Shown here one piece after another: positions 15,463 through 25,900 of a stretch of 64,000 nt of DNA (within the stretch, counting starts at the first letter, position 1; the number at the start of each line of letters is the position of its first letter). The notes under the pieces were generated by a model. That model was not told the origin of the DNA, made no database searches, and saw nothing but the letters and a program-made list of their open reading frames with translations. Source of the DNA: a virus. A program made the translations under genes and the position numbers. Location of the stretch: positions 1 through 64,000 of the IMG/VR virus record IMGVR_UViG_3300018411_000639; one strand, given 5' to 3'.

Positions 15463-17278
15463 TGTTTTCACCCCCTGTTGTTAATTTCAGACTGTACTGG
15501 AAAAGGATCGGTGTACGGTAGGTATCGTTTGTCGGCTTCTCGATCACAACCTTGAGTTGCACGGATTTGATGTCTTGCAGCGTATTGATGACGCCTACCC
15601 CACTACGCACATCTCCGCCCAGCAATCGCTCGAAGCCGCCACTGTTGGTTTGGTACGTGCAGACACCCGAGAACGAGCGGTGTCGTGGGAAGATAGGATG
15701 CCATTTGTTGTCGTTCCCCACCTTCAGATAGTAGCTGATCCATTTGTTCGTTAAAGCTTCTCTCTCTGACTTGGTTGCGTTCGGGTTCGTTGCAAGCGAC
15801 AGTTCATCGAAGTCTGCAGGAATGAATTCGTCGGCTTCCAATGTGATTGAGGTGATTGCCTCATCGACTGTAAACTCCTGGGAGAGGTATTCGCTCTTGG
15901 TTTCAAAGCTGTAGTAGGCGACCGAGATGCCACGGATGCCGATAGCGAACCGGCGGGCAGGAAGCTGCTCAACGCCTGCTTTCACTTGCTCGGTGTCTGC
16001 CGGAATAGAGAACAAGCCTTTCTTTGCATAAGCGAAGTCCACATAGGTACGCTCTTTTCCGTATGTGGAATGCGTACTCTCTTGTGTCTTGGGGTCGTAC
16101 TTGACTCCCAGCAAGGTTACGCTTGGCATCGGGCCATCGACGCGACCATACTGACTGCTCGGACCGGGATCGAAGACACTGGACTTCAATGCGCTCGCCT
16201 TCGTGAAGTAATGATGTCCAACGTTTACAGCATAACTGGCACTCTGGGTGAACTCCAAGATGATATGATCGACCAGTTGCGGTTCAAAGACGATGACGGT
16301 ATCCCCGTCAAAAACCTGACTGACCCGCACATCTTGAATCTGCGTCTTTCCGTCGCTGACTGTGCATTTGGATATATAGCTTGGACGAACCTCTCGCTGC
16401 TCAGCAAGGAAAGGGTCTAGGCTCAACCAGTTGCAGACCGGTGAACCTGAAACACTGATCTTTAATCGCAAGCGCAGTGTTTCATCGTCCGTAATCCAAC
16501 TCAAGCCTTCTTTGTACTCGAAGCCATAGCCCCCGCAACGCTCGACCACTTCATCATCCATCGAGAAGATTTCGTATTCGAACCAAGTGTCTTCGTTCTC
16601 GTCCAGTAAATCACGGAGGTCCGTGTGGAGGTCGCTTTCGCCGGAGTAATGAATGGTGTCACCCATGACATCCGCAACGTGCGTATCACCGGGGAAGCCA
16701 TTGGATCCTTTCAGTATCTCAATCTCACTTGTTCGGGAATAAGAACGGGCATTTGTCACGCCCAACGTCAGCACGCCATCCTCGCCATTTACGGAAGCAG
16801 CTCCTTTCTGTTTGGCGTTCTGCATAAAGCGTGTGTCAGCGAAGGAGTCCGTATAGGTTACGACACCCTCTCGCTCTTTTGCATTCACGCGGTTCTGTAC
16901 ATCATCCAAGGCTCTGTTGATGTAGCGTACTTCGTTGCCCATCATCTTCCGACTCAACTCTGCATCCATAAACGATGTACTGATGGCGTCCGACAGGTTC
17001 TCGCAGTCCTGAATGAGATAGCCCATGTCATCATAGGCTTCTTTCAACATCTCGTTGTAATCTGCTGAAATCGGGGTGCTGACAGCGCGTCGGAACTGGA
17101 AGCTCGGCTTGCCAATAGAGTCGTAGAAACGCTTGACTGCGCTCTTGATGCGGTACAGGTATTCTGTTTCCGTCTTGATCTCGCCACTCTTGTACTTGCG
17201 GGTGATTTCGTCCAGAACGGATTCCGCACGGGCATTGATAGTTTTTGTCTTGTTCAAAAATTGGAGCATGTTTGACAT
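15452..17278 (-). CDS. putative baseplate/fibre structural protein, 608 aa
   Basis: The first ~150 residues are helical (EITRKYKSGEIKTETEYLYR, then ALDDVQNRVNAKERE). The beta-rich remainder contains DLRDLLDENEDTWFEYEIF, similar in position to the FNGDAGTYW/LSYW jelly-roll segments of its paralogues, and ITSITLEADEFIP followed by WISYYLKVGNDNKWHPI, matching the SLTLKAEDLV...NYYIGID stretch in 13435-15462. The ATG at 17278 has AGAGGTGAAG upstream. It is one of four related, consecutive long genes between 11918 and 19493. A virion surface role is inferred; receptor specificity is not visible. Confidence 0.65.
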   Translation of the reverse strand: MSNMLQFLNKTKTINARAESVLDEITRKYKSGEIKTETEYLYRIKSAVKRFYDSIGKPSFQFRRAVSTPISADYNEMLKEAYDDMGYLIQDCENLSDAISTSFMDAELSRKMMGNEVRYINRALDDVQNRVNAKEREGVVTYTDSFADTRFMQNAKQKGAASVNGEDGVLTLGVTNARSYSRTSEIEILKGSNGFPGDTHVADVMGDTIHYSGESDLHTDLRDLLDENEDTWFEYEIFSMDDEVVERCGGYGFEYKEGLSWITDDETLRLRLKISVSGSPVCNWLSLDPFLAEQREVRPSYISKCTVSDGKTQIQDVRVSQVFDGDTVIVFEPQLVDHIILEFTQSASYAVNVGHHYFTKASALKSSVFDPGPSSQYGRVDGPMPSVTLLGVKYDPKTQESTHSTYGKERTYVDFAYAKKGLFSIPADTEQVKAGVEQLPARRFAIGIRGISVAYYSFETKSEYLSQEFTVDEAITSITLEADEFIPADFDELSLATNPNATKSEREALTNKWISYYLKVGNDNKWHPIFPRHRSFSGVCTYQTNSGGFERLLGGDVRSGVGVINTLQDIKSVQLKVVIEKPTNDTYRTPILFQYSLKLTTGGENIEY

Positions 17279-17288
17279 GTCTTCACCT

Positions 17289-19493
17289 CTAATCTACGGT
17301 TACGAACTGATAGGTTACTTTTGCAAGGGCCGGGGACATCCAGTTGTGCTTGTGGCTGTTTCGTCTGAAGATGCTTTTCAGTCGCACCTTGGACACGAAG
17401 TGTTGGTAATTGATTTCGATTGTGTACTCGTCAGAAATGTCCCTGTCAAAGTACAGTTTGTTTCCGTCCGTATAGTACTGGATCTTGGAACTGGTGCGAT
17501 CAAAGTTCTTATAGCTTTCCCCTTGATAGAAAGGATTGGTCACACATCGCACTTGATCAGATACCTCGCTCAACGTGTCGCCTGTATAGCGGTTCACCAA
17601 CTTGACACTGGTTACGGAAGGGCTGTCGGTGGCAAAGTAAGGATATTCGGCCAACAGGTAATGACTGATGTTCTGTCCATCCATCTTCTCGAATGAATTG
17701 CGTAAGGCCGGCGTTCCGTCTGTCGCAAAGTCCAACTCTTTCACTTGCGGAACAGGACGATAAGATACCGTGTAGGCTGCGAAGTGATCGAAGTTGGGGA
17801 TCTCGACAGCAATGACATTCCCCTCTGCGTCCTTGTTGAGGCGGTAATCCTCTCCCAGCATCATGCGGCTCTCGTTGTAGAATACGTCATGGACTTCCTC
17901 AGCAGGAAAACGGAGTGGGCTGACGCTTCCGTAAAGTTGCAGAAGCTCACACGGTATCAGGTCCACGTTCACAGGCAGTAGCGGGTACCAATCTTCGTAC
18001 GAAGGATTCTCTGCATGAGAGATGTAATACTCGATGTCCGTCATGCGTTGCGCTCCTTCCAAGGTTGGATGGTCCTCTTCGGTGCTGATGCGAACGCTCT
18101 TGATATTGCCTGCAGCTTGTACAGGGTTGGACACGTAGACGCCGGTCTTCTCGAACTCCGAAAAGTTAGGTGCGATGTTGTGGAAGCCGTAAGTGTATTC
18201 GTATTTCGTGACAGGTAGAGTGACTTCGTTCTGGACAAAGAGCAATTTCTTCACGTCAAGGTTGCGGTTCTTTGCGGTCAGGTTGTTGATGTATTTCCAT
18301 GCAGCATCCTCGGCGGCTCGGTCTGCGTAAAGCGGTTTGAAGAGAAGGTCATCTGAAAGGATCGGCTTCTCGCTCTCTTGTCCGGTTGCGCTATACCAAA
18401 GGTCGTTCTTGAATACTCCGCCATTTGGTACAAGGTACGAGTCTTTCGTGAAGTGGATCTGATTCAAGACAATGGACAGACGCTTGCAGTTGATTTCAGG
18501 GAACCGGTAAGATACCGCCTTTTTCGTCAGCTTGTTTCTGAGTAGAGGGTCGGTATGGTCAGGGTAAACAATATCCTGGAGAGGCTCCTCTGTGTCATCG
18601 GAAGTCTTGTAGCGAATCGCCACGATCTCAACCGGGTACGGCCCGTAAGGAAGGAATTGTAATTCATTCAGCTTAGTGACGGATTCCAGATTTACTTCCA
18701 GTTCACACATGGCGCCGTGTTGGATGCCGTAATAATAGTCAGCCAACGCAATCGGGTCAGTCGGCCTTTCCTTCGGATAACTGACTCGGATCGGCTCATC
18801 GGAAAGGACAGTTTCGCTCCAGTAAGAAAGTGGAGAGGTATCGACAGCCTTCTCTACTGAGTTCTTGCTGTTGCCTGCCTTGGCGAACCCGCTGCCGAGT
18901 TGCTTTTTGATTTCGATTGTCCCCATCTCGACTCCGTTCAGAGAAACAATCATGTTCTGTTGTCGGGTATACGGCAACGTCAGGACACCCTCTTCTGCGC
19001 TGAAGTGTGCGATGCAGGCTTGAGGGACGTTCTCTCCGTAACGCTCCGTGTGGAGGTCCATCCTTGCCTCGAAGCTACCTGTATCACGGAAGCCTTCGAT
19101 AGAACGCTCTGGGCTTTTTTTCTCGCTGAGAGCCGCTTCGTATCCGTCTATCTTGTCGTGGGCCCGTTCAATCTGGGCAGTCAGACTGGCGATGACGGAC
19201 TGGCTGATCTTCAAGTGCCGTGTCACCGTCCCGTCCAAGGCATCCAAGTACCCGAATGTAGTCAGGACATCAATGTAGAGTTCCTGCAGGGCTTCGTTGA
19301 ATGCTTTGGAGTTCAGTCTGCCCTCTTGCGTCTTCAAAGAGGAAACTAACTGAGTGGACAGTAGTTTTTCTTCTAGTTCGATTCGGCGCAGTGCGATGCT
19401 TTCCTCGGAATACCCTTCCGAGTAGGCGCCTGATAAGATGTGGCTGACGACAGCTTGCTTGATTTTTGTCAGGGATATTTCGTTCAGGTTCAT
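17289..19493 (-). CDS. putative baseplate/fibre structural protein with discoidin-like domain, 734 aa
   Basis: An N-terminal helical region (residues 1-130; ALRRIELEEKLLS, IASLTAQIERAHDKIDGYEA) is followed by beta domains. Residues around 230-360 have SPLSYWSETVLSDEPIRVS, PYPVEIVAIRYK and RLSIVLNQIHF, which align with the 419-aa product at 11918-13177. A later part contains an FYNESRMMLGEDYRL...AYTVSYRP unit related to the short beta module repeated in the sheath and other virion proteins. The start has AAGGAGG upstream. The likely role is an extended adhesive or structural arm of the baseplate, inferred from architecture and operon context only. Confidence 0.68.
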   Translation of the reverse strand: MNLNEISLTKIKQAVVSHILSGAYSEGYSEESIALRRIELEEKLLSTQLVSSLKTQEGRLNSKAFNEALQELYIDVLTTFGYLDALDGTVTRHLKISQSVIASLTAQIERAHDKIDGYEAALSEKKSPERSIEGFRDTGSFEARMDLHTERYGENVPQACIAHFSAEEGVLTLPYTRQQNMIVSLNGVEMGTIEIKKQLGSGFAKAGNSKNSVEKAVDTSPLSYWSETVLSDEPIRVSYPKERPTDPIALADYYYGIQHGAMCELEVNLESVTKLNELQFLPYGPYPVEIVAIRYKTSDDTEEPLQDIVYPDHTDPLLRNKLTKKAVSYRFPEINCKRLSIVLNQIHFTKDSYLVPNGGVFKNDLWYSATGQESEKPILSDDLLFKPLYADRAAEDAAWKYINNLTAKNRNLDVKKLLFVQNEVTLPVTKYEYTYGFHNIAPNFSEFEKTGVYVSNPVQAAGNIKSVRISTEEDHPTLEGAQRMTDIEYYISHAENPSYEDWYPLLPVNVDLIPCELLQLYGSVSPLRFPAEEVHDVFYNESRMMLGEDYRLNKDAEGNVIAVEIPNFDHFAAYTVSYRPVPQVKELDFATDGTPALRNSFEKMDGQNISHYLLAEYPYFATDSPSVTSVKLVNRYTGDTLSEVSDQVRCVTNPFYQGESYKNFDRTSSKIQYYTDGNKLYFDRDISDEYTIEINYQHFVSKVRLKSIFRRNSHKHNWMSPALAKVTYQFVTVD

Positions 19494-19517
19494 CCGCTTC
19501 CTCCTTCTCTTTTTCGT

Positions 19518-19952
19518 TTAGCGATTTAGAACACTGTACTGAACCGTAAAGTCCGGCAGGTTCTTTGTGTTTGTCGAAGCGTTGAACAGGCTGACCGTGA
19601 AAGTCTGATTCACGCCATCGACACTGGTAAGGGAAGAAAGCACGCCCGCAGGGATGACTTCGGACAAACTTGCGGTCACAACACTCCCCTCTTTTACACT
19701 GGGGTCTTTGACGGTGATCCGAACTTCTGACTGCGGTGGGATCGAAACGGCTGCTCTGCGAACTTCTCTCCCTCTCATAGCCAGGCCATCTTCTTTGAGT
19801 CGCTTCAGGGCCTCCAAAACGATGCTCTCTCTGGAGTTCTCGATGCTCTTTATCTCGGTATCAAAGAAGCGGTTAATGACGCGGATAAGGTACGTTTCGA
19901 TCCGGTCAGGCTTTTTGACGTACATATCTTGCTCTCTACTTTCTACGCGCAC
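19518..19952 (-). CDS. small structural protein, about 144 aa
   Basis: I do not recognise it. The N-terminal 70 residues are helical and basic (IETYLIRVINRFFDTEIKS, EALKRLKEDGLAMRGREVRR). The C-terminal half is a beta domain ending FTVSLFNASTNTKNLPDFTV. The start is uncertain: GTG at 19952 with GGGG upstream, or an internal ATG nine codons later preceded by GAGAGC. It lies between two structural genes and may be an adaptor in the baseplate or fibre assembly. Confidence 0.6.
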   Translation of the reverse strand: MRVESREQDMYVKKPDRIETYLIRVINRFFDTEIKSIENSRESIVLEALKRLKEDGLAMRGREVRRAAVSIPPQSEVRITVKDPSVKEGSVVTASLSEVIPAGVLSSLTSVDGVNQTFTVSLFNASTNTKNLPDFTVQYSVLNR

Positions 19953-19967
19953 AGTGCACCCCTATTC

Positions 19968-20900
19968 CTAGAATTTCCAGTCGTAATTGCCGGCTGCTCC
20001 CGGCCCATCCACCGTGTTCGAGTCGGATGCAATGGATAGCAGCACCCACTCGTTCACGTTCTTGCTGTTCAGGTATTCGCCATAGTTAAGTGTTTCGGTG
20101 CTTGTGATGTCGTCATCCTCGTAGCGGGTGATAACTTTCATCAGCAAGCCATCCGGACTGTATTCCAGATGTGTGATCCTTTTGCCTTCTTCGATGCGAA
20201 CCAACTTGTCGTCTTGCGCTCGGTCACGAATCAGGACAGTCATCCCAATCCCGAATTGACTAAAGCGTTGCAGGTCAGGGTTGGTCAAGCCATACTCGCC
20301 CTCTACCCCTTCGTCAAAGAAGAGGACGGCCATCCCGAAGATCTGAGGGCTTTCGCCTACGGCATTGGTACGCATTTCCGCTTGTATCCGATAACCCGTA
20401 ACCTCAGCGTAAACGTGCATAGGTAGTTTCGTTTCGTTGGCGGTCAGTGGGTACTTGGCGCCTTCCCGATCGACAAGGAAGTAACGAATGTCCGAGCCGG
20501 CCGGAATGTTGTGATCGACAACTAGGAAGAAGTCCTGCAATCGAATCCCGTCACCTAGTGAACTCTGGACGATGGTCGAGCAGACAACACCCGTCCCAAC
20601 CCCGCGGTTGAGTTGGATGCTGCCGTCTTCATCCTCAAAGGAAACGTTTCTCGAAAGCGTCAGATCAAGGTAGCTTTGGTCATTGACCTCGTTGACGAAC
20701 ATGGCATTTGCGTAGTAGTTGTTGTCCAGAATATCCAGTACGCGTTCACGGAACTGCGTATCCCGCAACTTGGAGATACCTGTCTCCGCTTGGGTGAGTG
20801 CCGCTTGGACGGCCCCGATATGATCAGCACTTACAGTTTCTGCTGCATTGTTGACGTGCCTTTGGAACTTGGTAAAGACACGGTTGTTTTCGTTATCCAT
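19968..20900 (-). CDS. putative structural protein, 310 aa
   Basis: The first ~65 residues form helices (VQAALTQAETGISKLRDTQF); the rest is beta-rich with a jelly-roll-like strand series (VVDHNIPAGSDIRYFLVDR, TGYRIQAEMRTNAVG, GMAVLFFDEG). This resembles the single-domain core of its larger neighbours and could bind a ligand or partner on the virion. There is no catalytic signature, signal peptide or membrane helix. The ATG at 20900 has AGGTAGGTG upstream. Confidence 0.65.
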   Translation of the reverse strand: MDNENNRVFTKFQRHVNNAAETVSADHIGAVQAALTQAETGISKLRDTQFRERVLDILDNNYYANAMFVNEVNDQSYLDLTLSRNVSFEDEDGSIQLNRGVGTGVVCSTIVQSSLGDGIRLQDFFLVVDHNIPAGSDIRYFLVDREGAKYPLTANETKLPMHVYAEVTGYRIQAEMRTNAVGESPQIFGMAVLFFDEGVEGEYGLTNPDLQRFSQFGIGMTVLIRDRAQDDKLVRIEEGKRITHLEYSPDGLLMKVITRYEDDDITSTETLNYGEYLNSKNVNEWVLLSIASDSNTVDGPGAAGNYDWKF

Positions 20901-20908
20901 TCATTCAC

Positions 20909-21391
20909 CTACCTTACTATGTTATGGGTTCCTATCCGATGAGTAGCAGCCATCACAGGCTCTACCGTGTACCGAAGTCTTTTGTCTGTGTCGCAGACGT
21001 AAGTCACGACATCTTTCTTGTAGCGAACCTCGATCTTGTCGCTCTCTCTCAGGGGCAAGCTCTTCAGGATTTGAAGAAGCTTTAACTTCTGACTGTAGAC
21101 GAGATGCACTTTTTCAACCTTCACCCCATTAACAAAAACCTGTACGGGGTTGTCGATGTCGGTGTATACGTCGCTTGGCAGTCGGAAGGACTGTGCGAGA
21201 TTATAAGAGGTTTCGGTGGTGTACTCCCGCAGCTGAGGCTCCCGTGGATTCGGGATAGACCCCAACAGGGTCTTCTTGCTCCCGCCATCCGGCAAATCTT
21301 CATGTGAGTAGATGTTGTAGTGCAAGACATCCACGTTGACTAACCGGGCAAAGGTGACGGTTTGGCGCTTGTTGATTGGAAAAGATGGCAT
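20909..21391 (-). CDS. small beta-rich structural protein, 160 aa
   Basis: The whole protein is predicted beta. Its second half contains a copy of a short module seen across the virion proteins here: VQVFVNGVKV, a gap, then SLPLRESDKIEVRYK. The N-terminal half (TFARLVNVDVLHYNIYSHED) is probably a second small domain. It lies 8 nt after the upstream stop region and reads into the next gene, so it belongs to the structural operon. I infer a connector between fibre or baseplate components. Confidence 0.65.
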   Translation of the reverse strand: MPSFPINKRQTVTFARLVNVDVLHYNIYSHEDLPDGGSKKTLLGSIPNPREPQLREYTTETSYNLAQSFRLPSDVYTDIDNPVQVFVNGVKVEKVHLVYSQKLKLLQILKSLPLRESDKIEVRYKKDVVTYVCDTDKRLRYTVEPVMAATHRIGTHNIVR

Positions 21392-21401
21392 GTCGTTCCT
21401 C

Positions 21402-22883
21402 CTATAGGTCTACAAGTCGCGTTATGGGTCTGGATCTGTCGCCGTAACTGTCGTACATGTAGACGGTGTAGTTGTAGGATTCCCCTGGTAAGCAGGCGTC
21501 CTCGATGGTCAGACTTTTGAAGATGGATGCTTCTGTCAAGGTGTCCGTAGGGCTTGTGCTTTTCGGGACGTTTACGGGTAAGCTACGGCCAATGATGCTG
21601 TCGTAGTAGATGCCGTTCTTTCTGACGTAAGTCTTTATGACTGTACCTTCGTTGACCAGAGAACCGCGCATCTTCTCTGTTTCATCCAGACCTGTCACCG
21701 TTCTGCGGATGACGATCATTCGCTCCACAGGAAGGTGAGCCTCTTCTGTTTCCGTGAGGACAGGTCCTTCTTCTGACTTGAATCCTTGCAGTTCCGCAAT
21801 CAGACGGTAAGCCACGTGCGGCCGGCGGTTGAAGCGCGGATCACCTTTGCACCAAACGTTGGGCAGCGTCACGATCACCTTGTGTTCCGATAGGATATAC
21901 TTGGTATCCAGTTTCCAGTCCTCATCCGAAAACTCAGGTACGCCTGCTTCAACAGGTTTCCCGAATCGGGAGTACTCGGCTCCCTTCGGCATCCCGATTT
22001 GAGCGACCTCCCCTTTCGCAAGGATAGTCAATGGCTCCCACAAAGGATTATCGGATCTTTGGTAACTCTTGCAGACCTCCAGGATATGACGAACCGTTTC
22101 CGGCTTCTGCTTCAACTCATGCGAGAACAGAACAGAAGCTGGGGAAACTAATCCGCCTTGGACGGCCACGATACGATAGTAGTAAAGGCGCCCTTTTTCC
22201 TCAGAACCTGCATCGCTTATCTCCCACAGTGGAACGTAGGACCCGTTCTCAACCAGGAGGGATCGGGTTTTGAAAGACACATCCGGTGCAGCTAGACCGT
22301 GAGGAATCGGACCATTGTAGATGACGCCTGCTTGGACAGCAACATCATCCTGTACCTCAATCACCTGAATCGGATAGGCCAGTTCAACGAACAGAGAACC
22401 CTCGACATAGGCTTTCGGTACTTCGACAACATCCCCCGTTATGCTGACAGGGCAGTCACTCAGATTGCTCCCACCCCATATCTCGCTCTCCAGGTTGCGC
22501 TTCGTGCGAACAACTCCCGCCAAAGAACCATCCATCCTGTAAGAAAAGACAAACTGATCTGTTTCGTGCTGAAGAGTCAGGTTCGGCAAGTCGAAGTGGA
22601 TGACCAGTTCAATGTCTACCGTGTCGGATTTGACACATTTGTTTTTCAATTTATATCTTACCATAGTATCTTCTTCATTCGATAGACCTGTTCGAAGTTC
22701 CTCGCTGACCGTCAGGATAGTTGTGGCAGCTGTCGCCTCATCCACTTCCATGACCGGTTGCAAATCCTTTAACCGATCAAGGGATGCAGGGATGTCTTCA
22801 GGTTTTTCGGCTCGATAAACGAGATAGGTAAGGTTGCGATTCTCACTGACAGATAGGTTTAACTTGATTCGATTCAATTTCAT
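21402..22883 (-). CDS. putative fibre protein with fibronectin-III-like repeats, 493 aa
   Basis: The sequence has repeated strand patterns typical of FnIII-like domains, best seen as GRLYYYRIVAVQGGLVSPAS (about 230-250), HVAYRLIAEL and, at the C-terminus, GESYNYTVYMYDSYGDRS. No enzymatic motif is present. A near-exact copy of the 16-bp repeat (22621-22636) encodes CVKSDTVD near residue 85. The ATG at 22883 has GAGGAGG upstream. Such Ig-like arrays usually act as spacers or weak carbohydrate binders on tails. Confidence 0.6.
   Translation of the reverse strand: MKLNRIKLNLSVSENRNLTYLVYRAEKPEDIPASLDRLKDLQPVMEVDEATAATTILTVSEELRTGLSNEEDTMVRYKLKNKCVKSDTVDIELVIHFDLPNLTLQHETDQFVFSYRMDGSLAGVVRTKRNLESEIWGGSNLSDCPVSITGDVVEVPKAYVEGSLFVELAYPIQVIEVQDDVAVQAGVIYNGPIPHGLAAPDVSFKTRSLLVENGSYVPLWEISDAGSEEKGRLYYYRIVAVQGGLVSPASVLFSHELKQKPETVRHILEVCKSYQRSDNPLWEPLTILAKGEVAQIGMPKGAEYSRFGKPVEAGVPEFSDEDWKLDTKYILSEHKVIVTLPNVWCKGDPRFNRRPHVAYRLIAELQGFKSEEGPVLTETEEAHLPVERMIVIRRTVTGLDETEKMRGSLVNEGTVIKTYVRKNGIYYDSIIGRSLPVNVPKSTSPTDTLTEASIFKSLTIEDACLPGESYNYTVYMYDSYGDRSRPITRLVDL
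22621..22636 (-). repeat. 16-bp repeat, 15/16 copy
   Basis: Minus strand reads GTGTCAAATCCGACAC, with one central change. It is read as VKSDT in the fibre gene 21402-22883. Confidence 0.7.
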
Positions 22884-22926
22884 TCCTCCTCTTTTGGACG
22901 AACAGGGGTAATCTCACCCCCGCTCG

Positions 22927-25900
22927 TTAACTCTCCTCGGTTGACAGGTAAGCTTGCGGCGTGAAGTCGAAGGTATTCAGATACTCTTCTTCTACGGCCA
23001 GTGTGGATTCCGGTAACTCCTCTTTCTCATACGCCGTAACGTATTCGATGAGTGGCAGTGTCCCATGAGCCAACCACTTAGAAACTTTCGCATCCACTTC
23101 CTGATGCGTAAAGCGTCCGCCGTTCTCCGTCAGTATCCGCTTATCCAGTCGCACGATCAGAACGGCATTCTCCGTGTAAGGCTCCCCGTCCCAGAAACCA
23201 ATATCCCAATAGTGTTCGCTTTCCGGTTCCAGTTCTTTCCTGAGTCCGTCACGGATTTCTTCCAGAACACCGCCGCCTCTGCTCCTCGCATCCAAGATAC
23301 GGGTAGAACGAAGGGATGTGTTGTGGCGAACATAGATGCTTCCGATCAGAATGTCGTGATCACGTTCCGGTGCGCCGTTGTCGATCTGATGATAGACGGT
23401 GTTCTCTTGGTAGATCGCTTCTTTCGATACGGTTCCTTTGTAGTCCTGTCTCCAGATGCGTGTGTCCGTTATAGGCTTCACAACCTCTCCCGAATAAGTG
23501 CCGGAGTAATTGGAGTAGATTGGGCTGTTCAAATCATCTTCGAAATGGTAGTCGCTCTCGCTGCCCACCTTCTTCTGGTTGTATCCGATGATTTCTTTTT
23601 GGATGCTCGTGCGTGCCAATGTTCCGCGGTATCCGTCTTGATCGTAAGCAAGGGTACTCGGAACACTCGCTTCCACAAGGTAGGTCGTCCCTGTTGCCGT
23701 GGCGGTCTTCGCCTGTGCATCCGTGTAAGTTCCGGACTCAACGTAGGAAGCGCCATTCTTCACGAGCGTCCCCTTAAAGCCATCATCATCGTCATAAACG
23801 ACAACATCCGGAAAACTATTGACGCTGTTGCGACGGACAAGGAGATGATCGTTCTGCATCTCCTCGATGACAGTTGGACGAAGGAAGAGGTAAACTACCT
23901 TGTTAAAGAGGTCATGGACTTTCTTTCGCTCACGGGAGGAAGGGTTTGAGTGATCCAAGTAGGTATGGTACTGATTCGGATTGAATTCGATATCAATGAA
24001 TTTCTCTTGCGGGTCATAGAAACCTCTGTAGACATAACTCTCTTCTTCGTAAACGTAATCGACTTGGATGCGGTCGTTTTCACTGATGCGCTCCGTTAGT
24101 CGGATGACGCCTTCTGTAAAGCTCCATCGGTCAACGGCCAGCTCCTTCTCATAGCCATCTGCTGCCGTCTTGTAGACGCGGAGATTGGTAGGAGCATAAT
24201 CACTGTCCACCTTCACGTACATCGGACAGAGCGAAACTTTGATGTCATTGTCGTTCAGGACAGAAGCAACTTCGCCTTGAACCTCGACATAAGGTCTTCC
24301 GTAAGTGGTGCTGTACTCTTGTTTGTCGTATTCAGGGATGGCGTAAGTGTAGCGTTTCCGATACCCGTGTTGCTCAAGGACGTAATTGAAATGGCCGAAT
24401 TGCACACGCAGATACCAGTTTGACAGCAGGTCGAACTCTCTCGGCGCAAGCGTCTTGATTGCTCGGACATCCCGACAAGTCACTCGGTATCCCGGATAAA
24501 TCTTTCCGCCTTCCAGTTTGTACATTCCGGGAATCTGGATCATCCGTTCATGTTTGCCGGATAGCGGATCAAGGAAACCAGTGTCCTCGGTTGTTTCGAC
24601 GGATACGGGGCCTGTTCCGTCAGGTTTCGTGAAGAGGTTAAGTTTCTTCTTGTTCGATGCGGTCGTTGGGTCTGATAAGTCCAACTCCACTCGGAAAGTC
24701 TTCGTCCGTAACACTGCCTGTTCTGCTTCATCCAAGTGTTTGTCTTTGACGATGATCTCGAAGGCTGTGAGAGCTGCTCCGCTTTCTTTTGGAGATACCA
24801 CGTAGTTTCTGTTGATGAAGTCTTTCTCCTCAACACTTAGAGCATACTCTCGATTGATTGCTTCAGCGTAATGCGCTTCGGACACATACGAGCCATCATC
24901 CGCTTTTACGATGTAGCGGAAGCCGACTTTCTTTCTGTCGTCTTCGATGATCGGGTTCGTCATCAACTGGATGTACGTGCGTCTTAGCTTCTCGTTGGTC
25001 GGGATGACAGTGTAATCCTTGCCCAGCTCGAAGTAAGGTTGAACACTCAACTCCTCTGTTTTGTTTGCAGCGATATGGCCGGGACTACTTGGATCGTACG
25101 CATGGTAAACCACTTTAAAGGAGCGCGCGTTTGTTGTCAGGAATGAAGTGAACACATACGCATCGTAGATGTCTTCGTATCCCGCAACGCCTTGCTTATG
25201 AGGCACAAGCTTGATTTGGAATTTGTACTTCCGTTCGCTGAGCGGTTTCAGGTTTCCGGAGAGGATCTTAATCCCGTTGCCCTGATAGATGCCGAACTCG
25301 TCCGGCCCCAGTCGGTCATAGATGGGTTGTTTCAACTTGCAGGCGTAATAGAGTGGCACGTTATCTTTGAACAGGTTCGTGATGTAGAATAACTCGCTCT
25401 CCAGTTCTTTCAGGTTGTCGGTGCTCCACAGGACTCCTTGTCCATCCGGATACATGAGGAAGTCCCTCTGCCCCTCTGGGTTGATGTTTCCGACAGCGGT
25501 TCGTTTGACTGCAACGCCCTCGTAGAAAGCAAGTCCGTCATAGTCGCGGGTTTCCCGTAAGAGAGTCCCAGAGTAAACGGCATCCGCTCGCCAGTTCAGG
25601 ATGCGCTCCTTGTTTTTGTTGGTGGTCTTCTTAATTGTTCCTGTGTACAGTTGTTCGCCGATCCATTCGTTTTTGCTTCCGTCAGCTACGACTGCCACAA
25701 AGAAGACTTTTACTCCTGGCTTATAGGCACGAAGAAACTGAATAACCGGACGAAACTGTCTGTTTGCCACCGTAGGGTTTTCGGGATCGTAAAGAGCTTG
25801 ATCCGAGTCGAACGACCCTCCTGAAGGCGAGACAACAGAAAGATGGCTCTTGAGGAAGGACCCTTCGTTCCCAAAGTAAGGAGTTGGTGCAACCCCTCCG

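Noticed and set aside
22905-22920. GGGGT/ACCCC hairpin between fibre genes as a terminator
   Set aside because: The stem is only 5 bp and no T-run follows on the transcribed strand.
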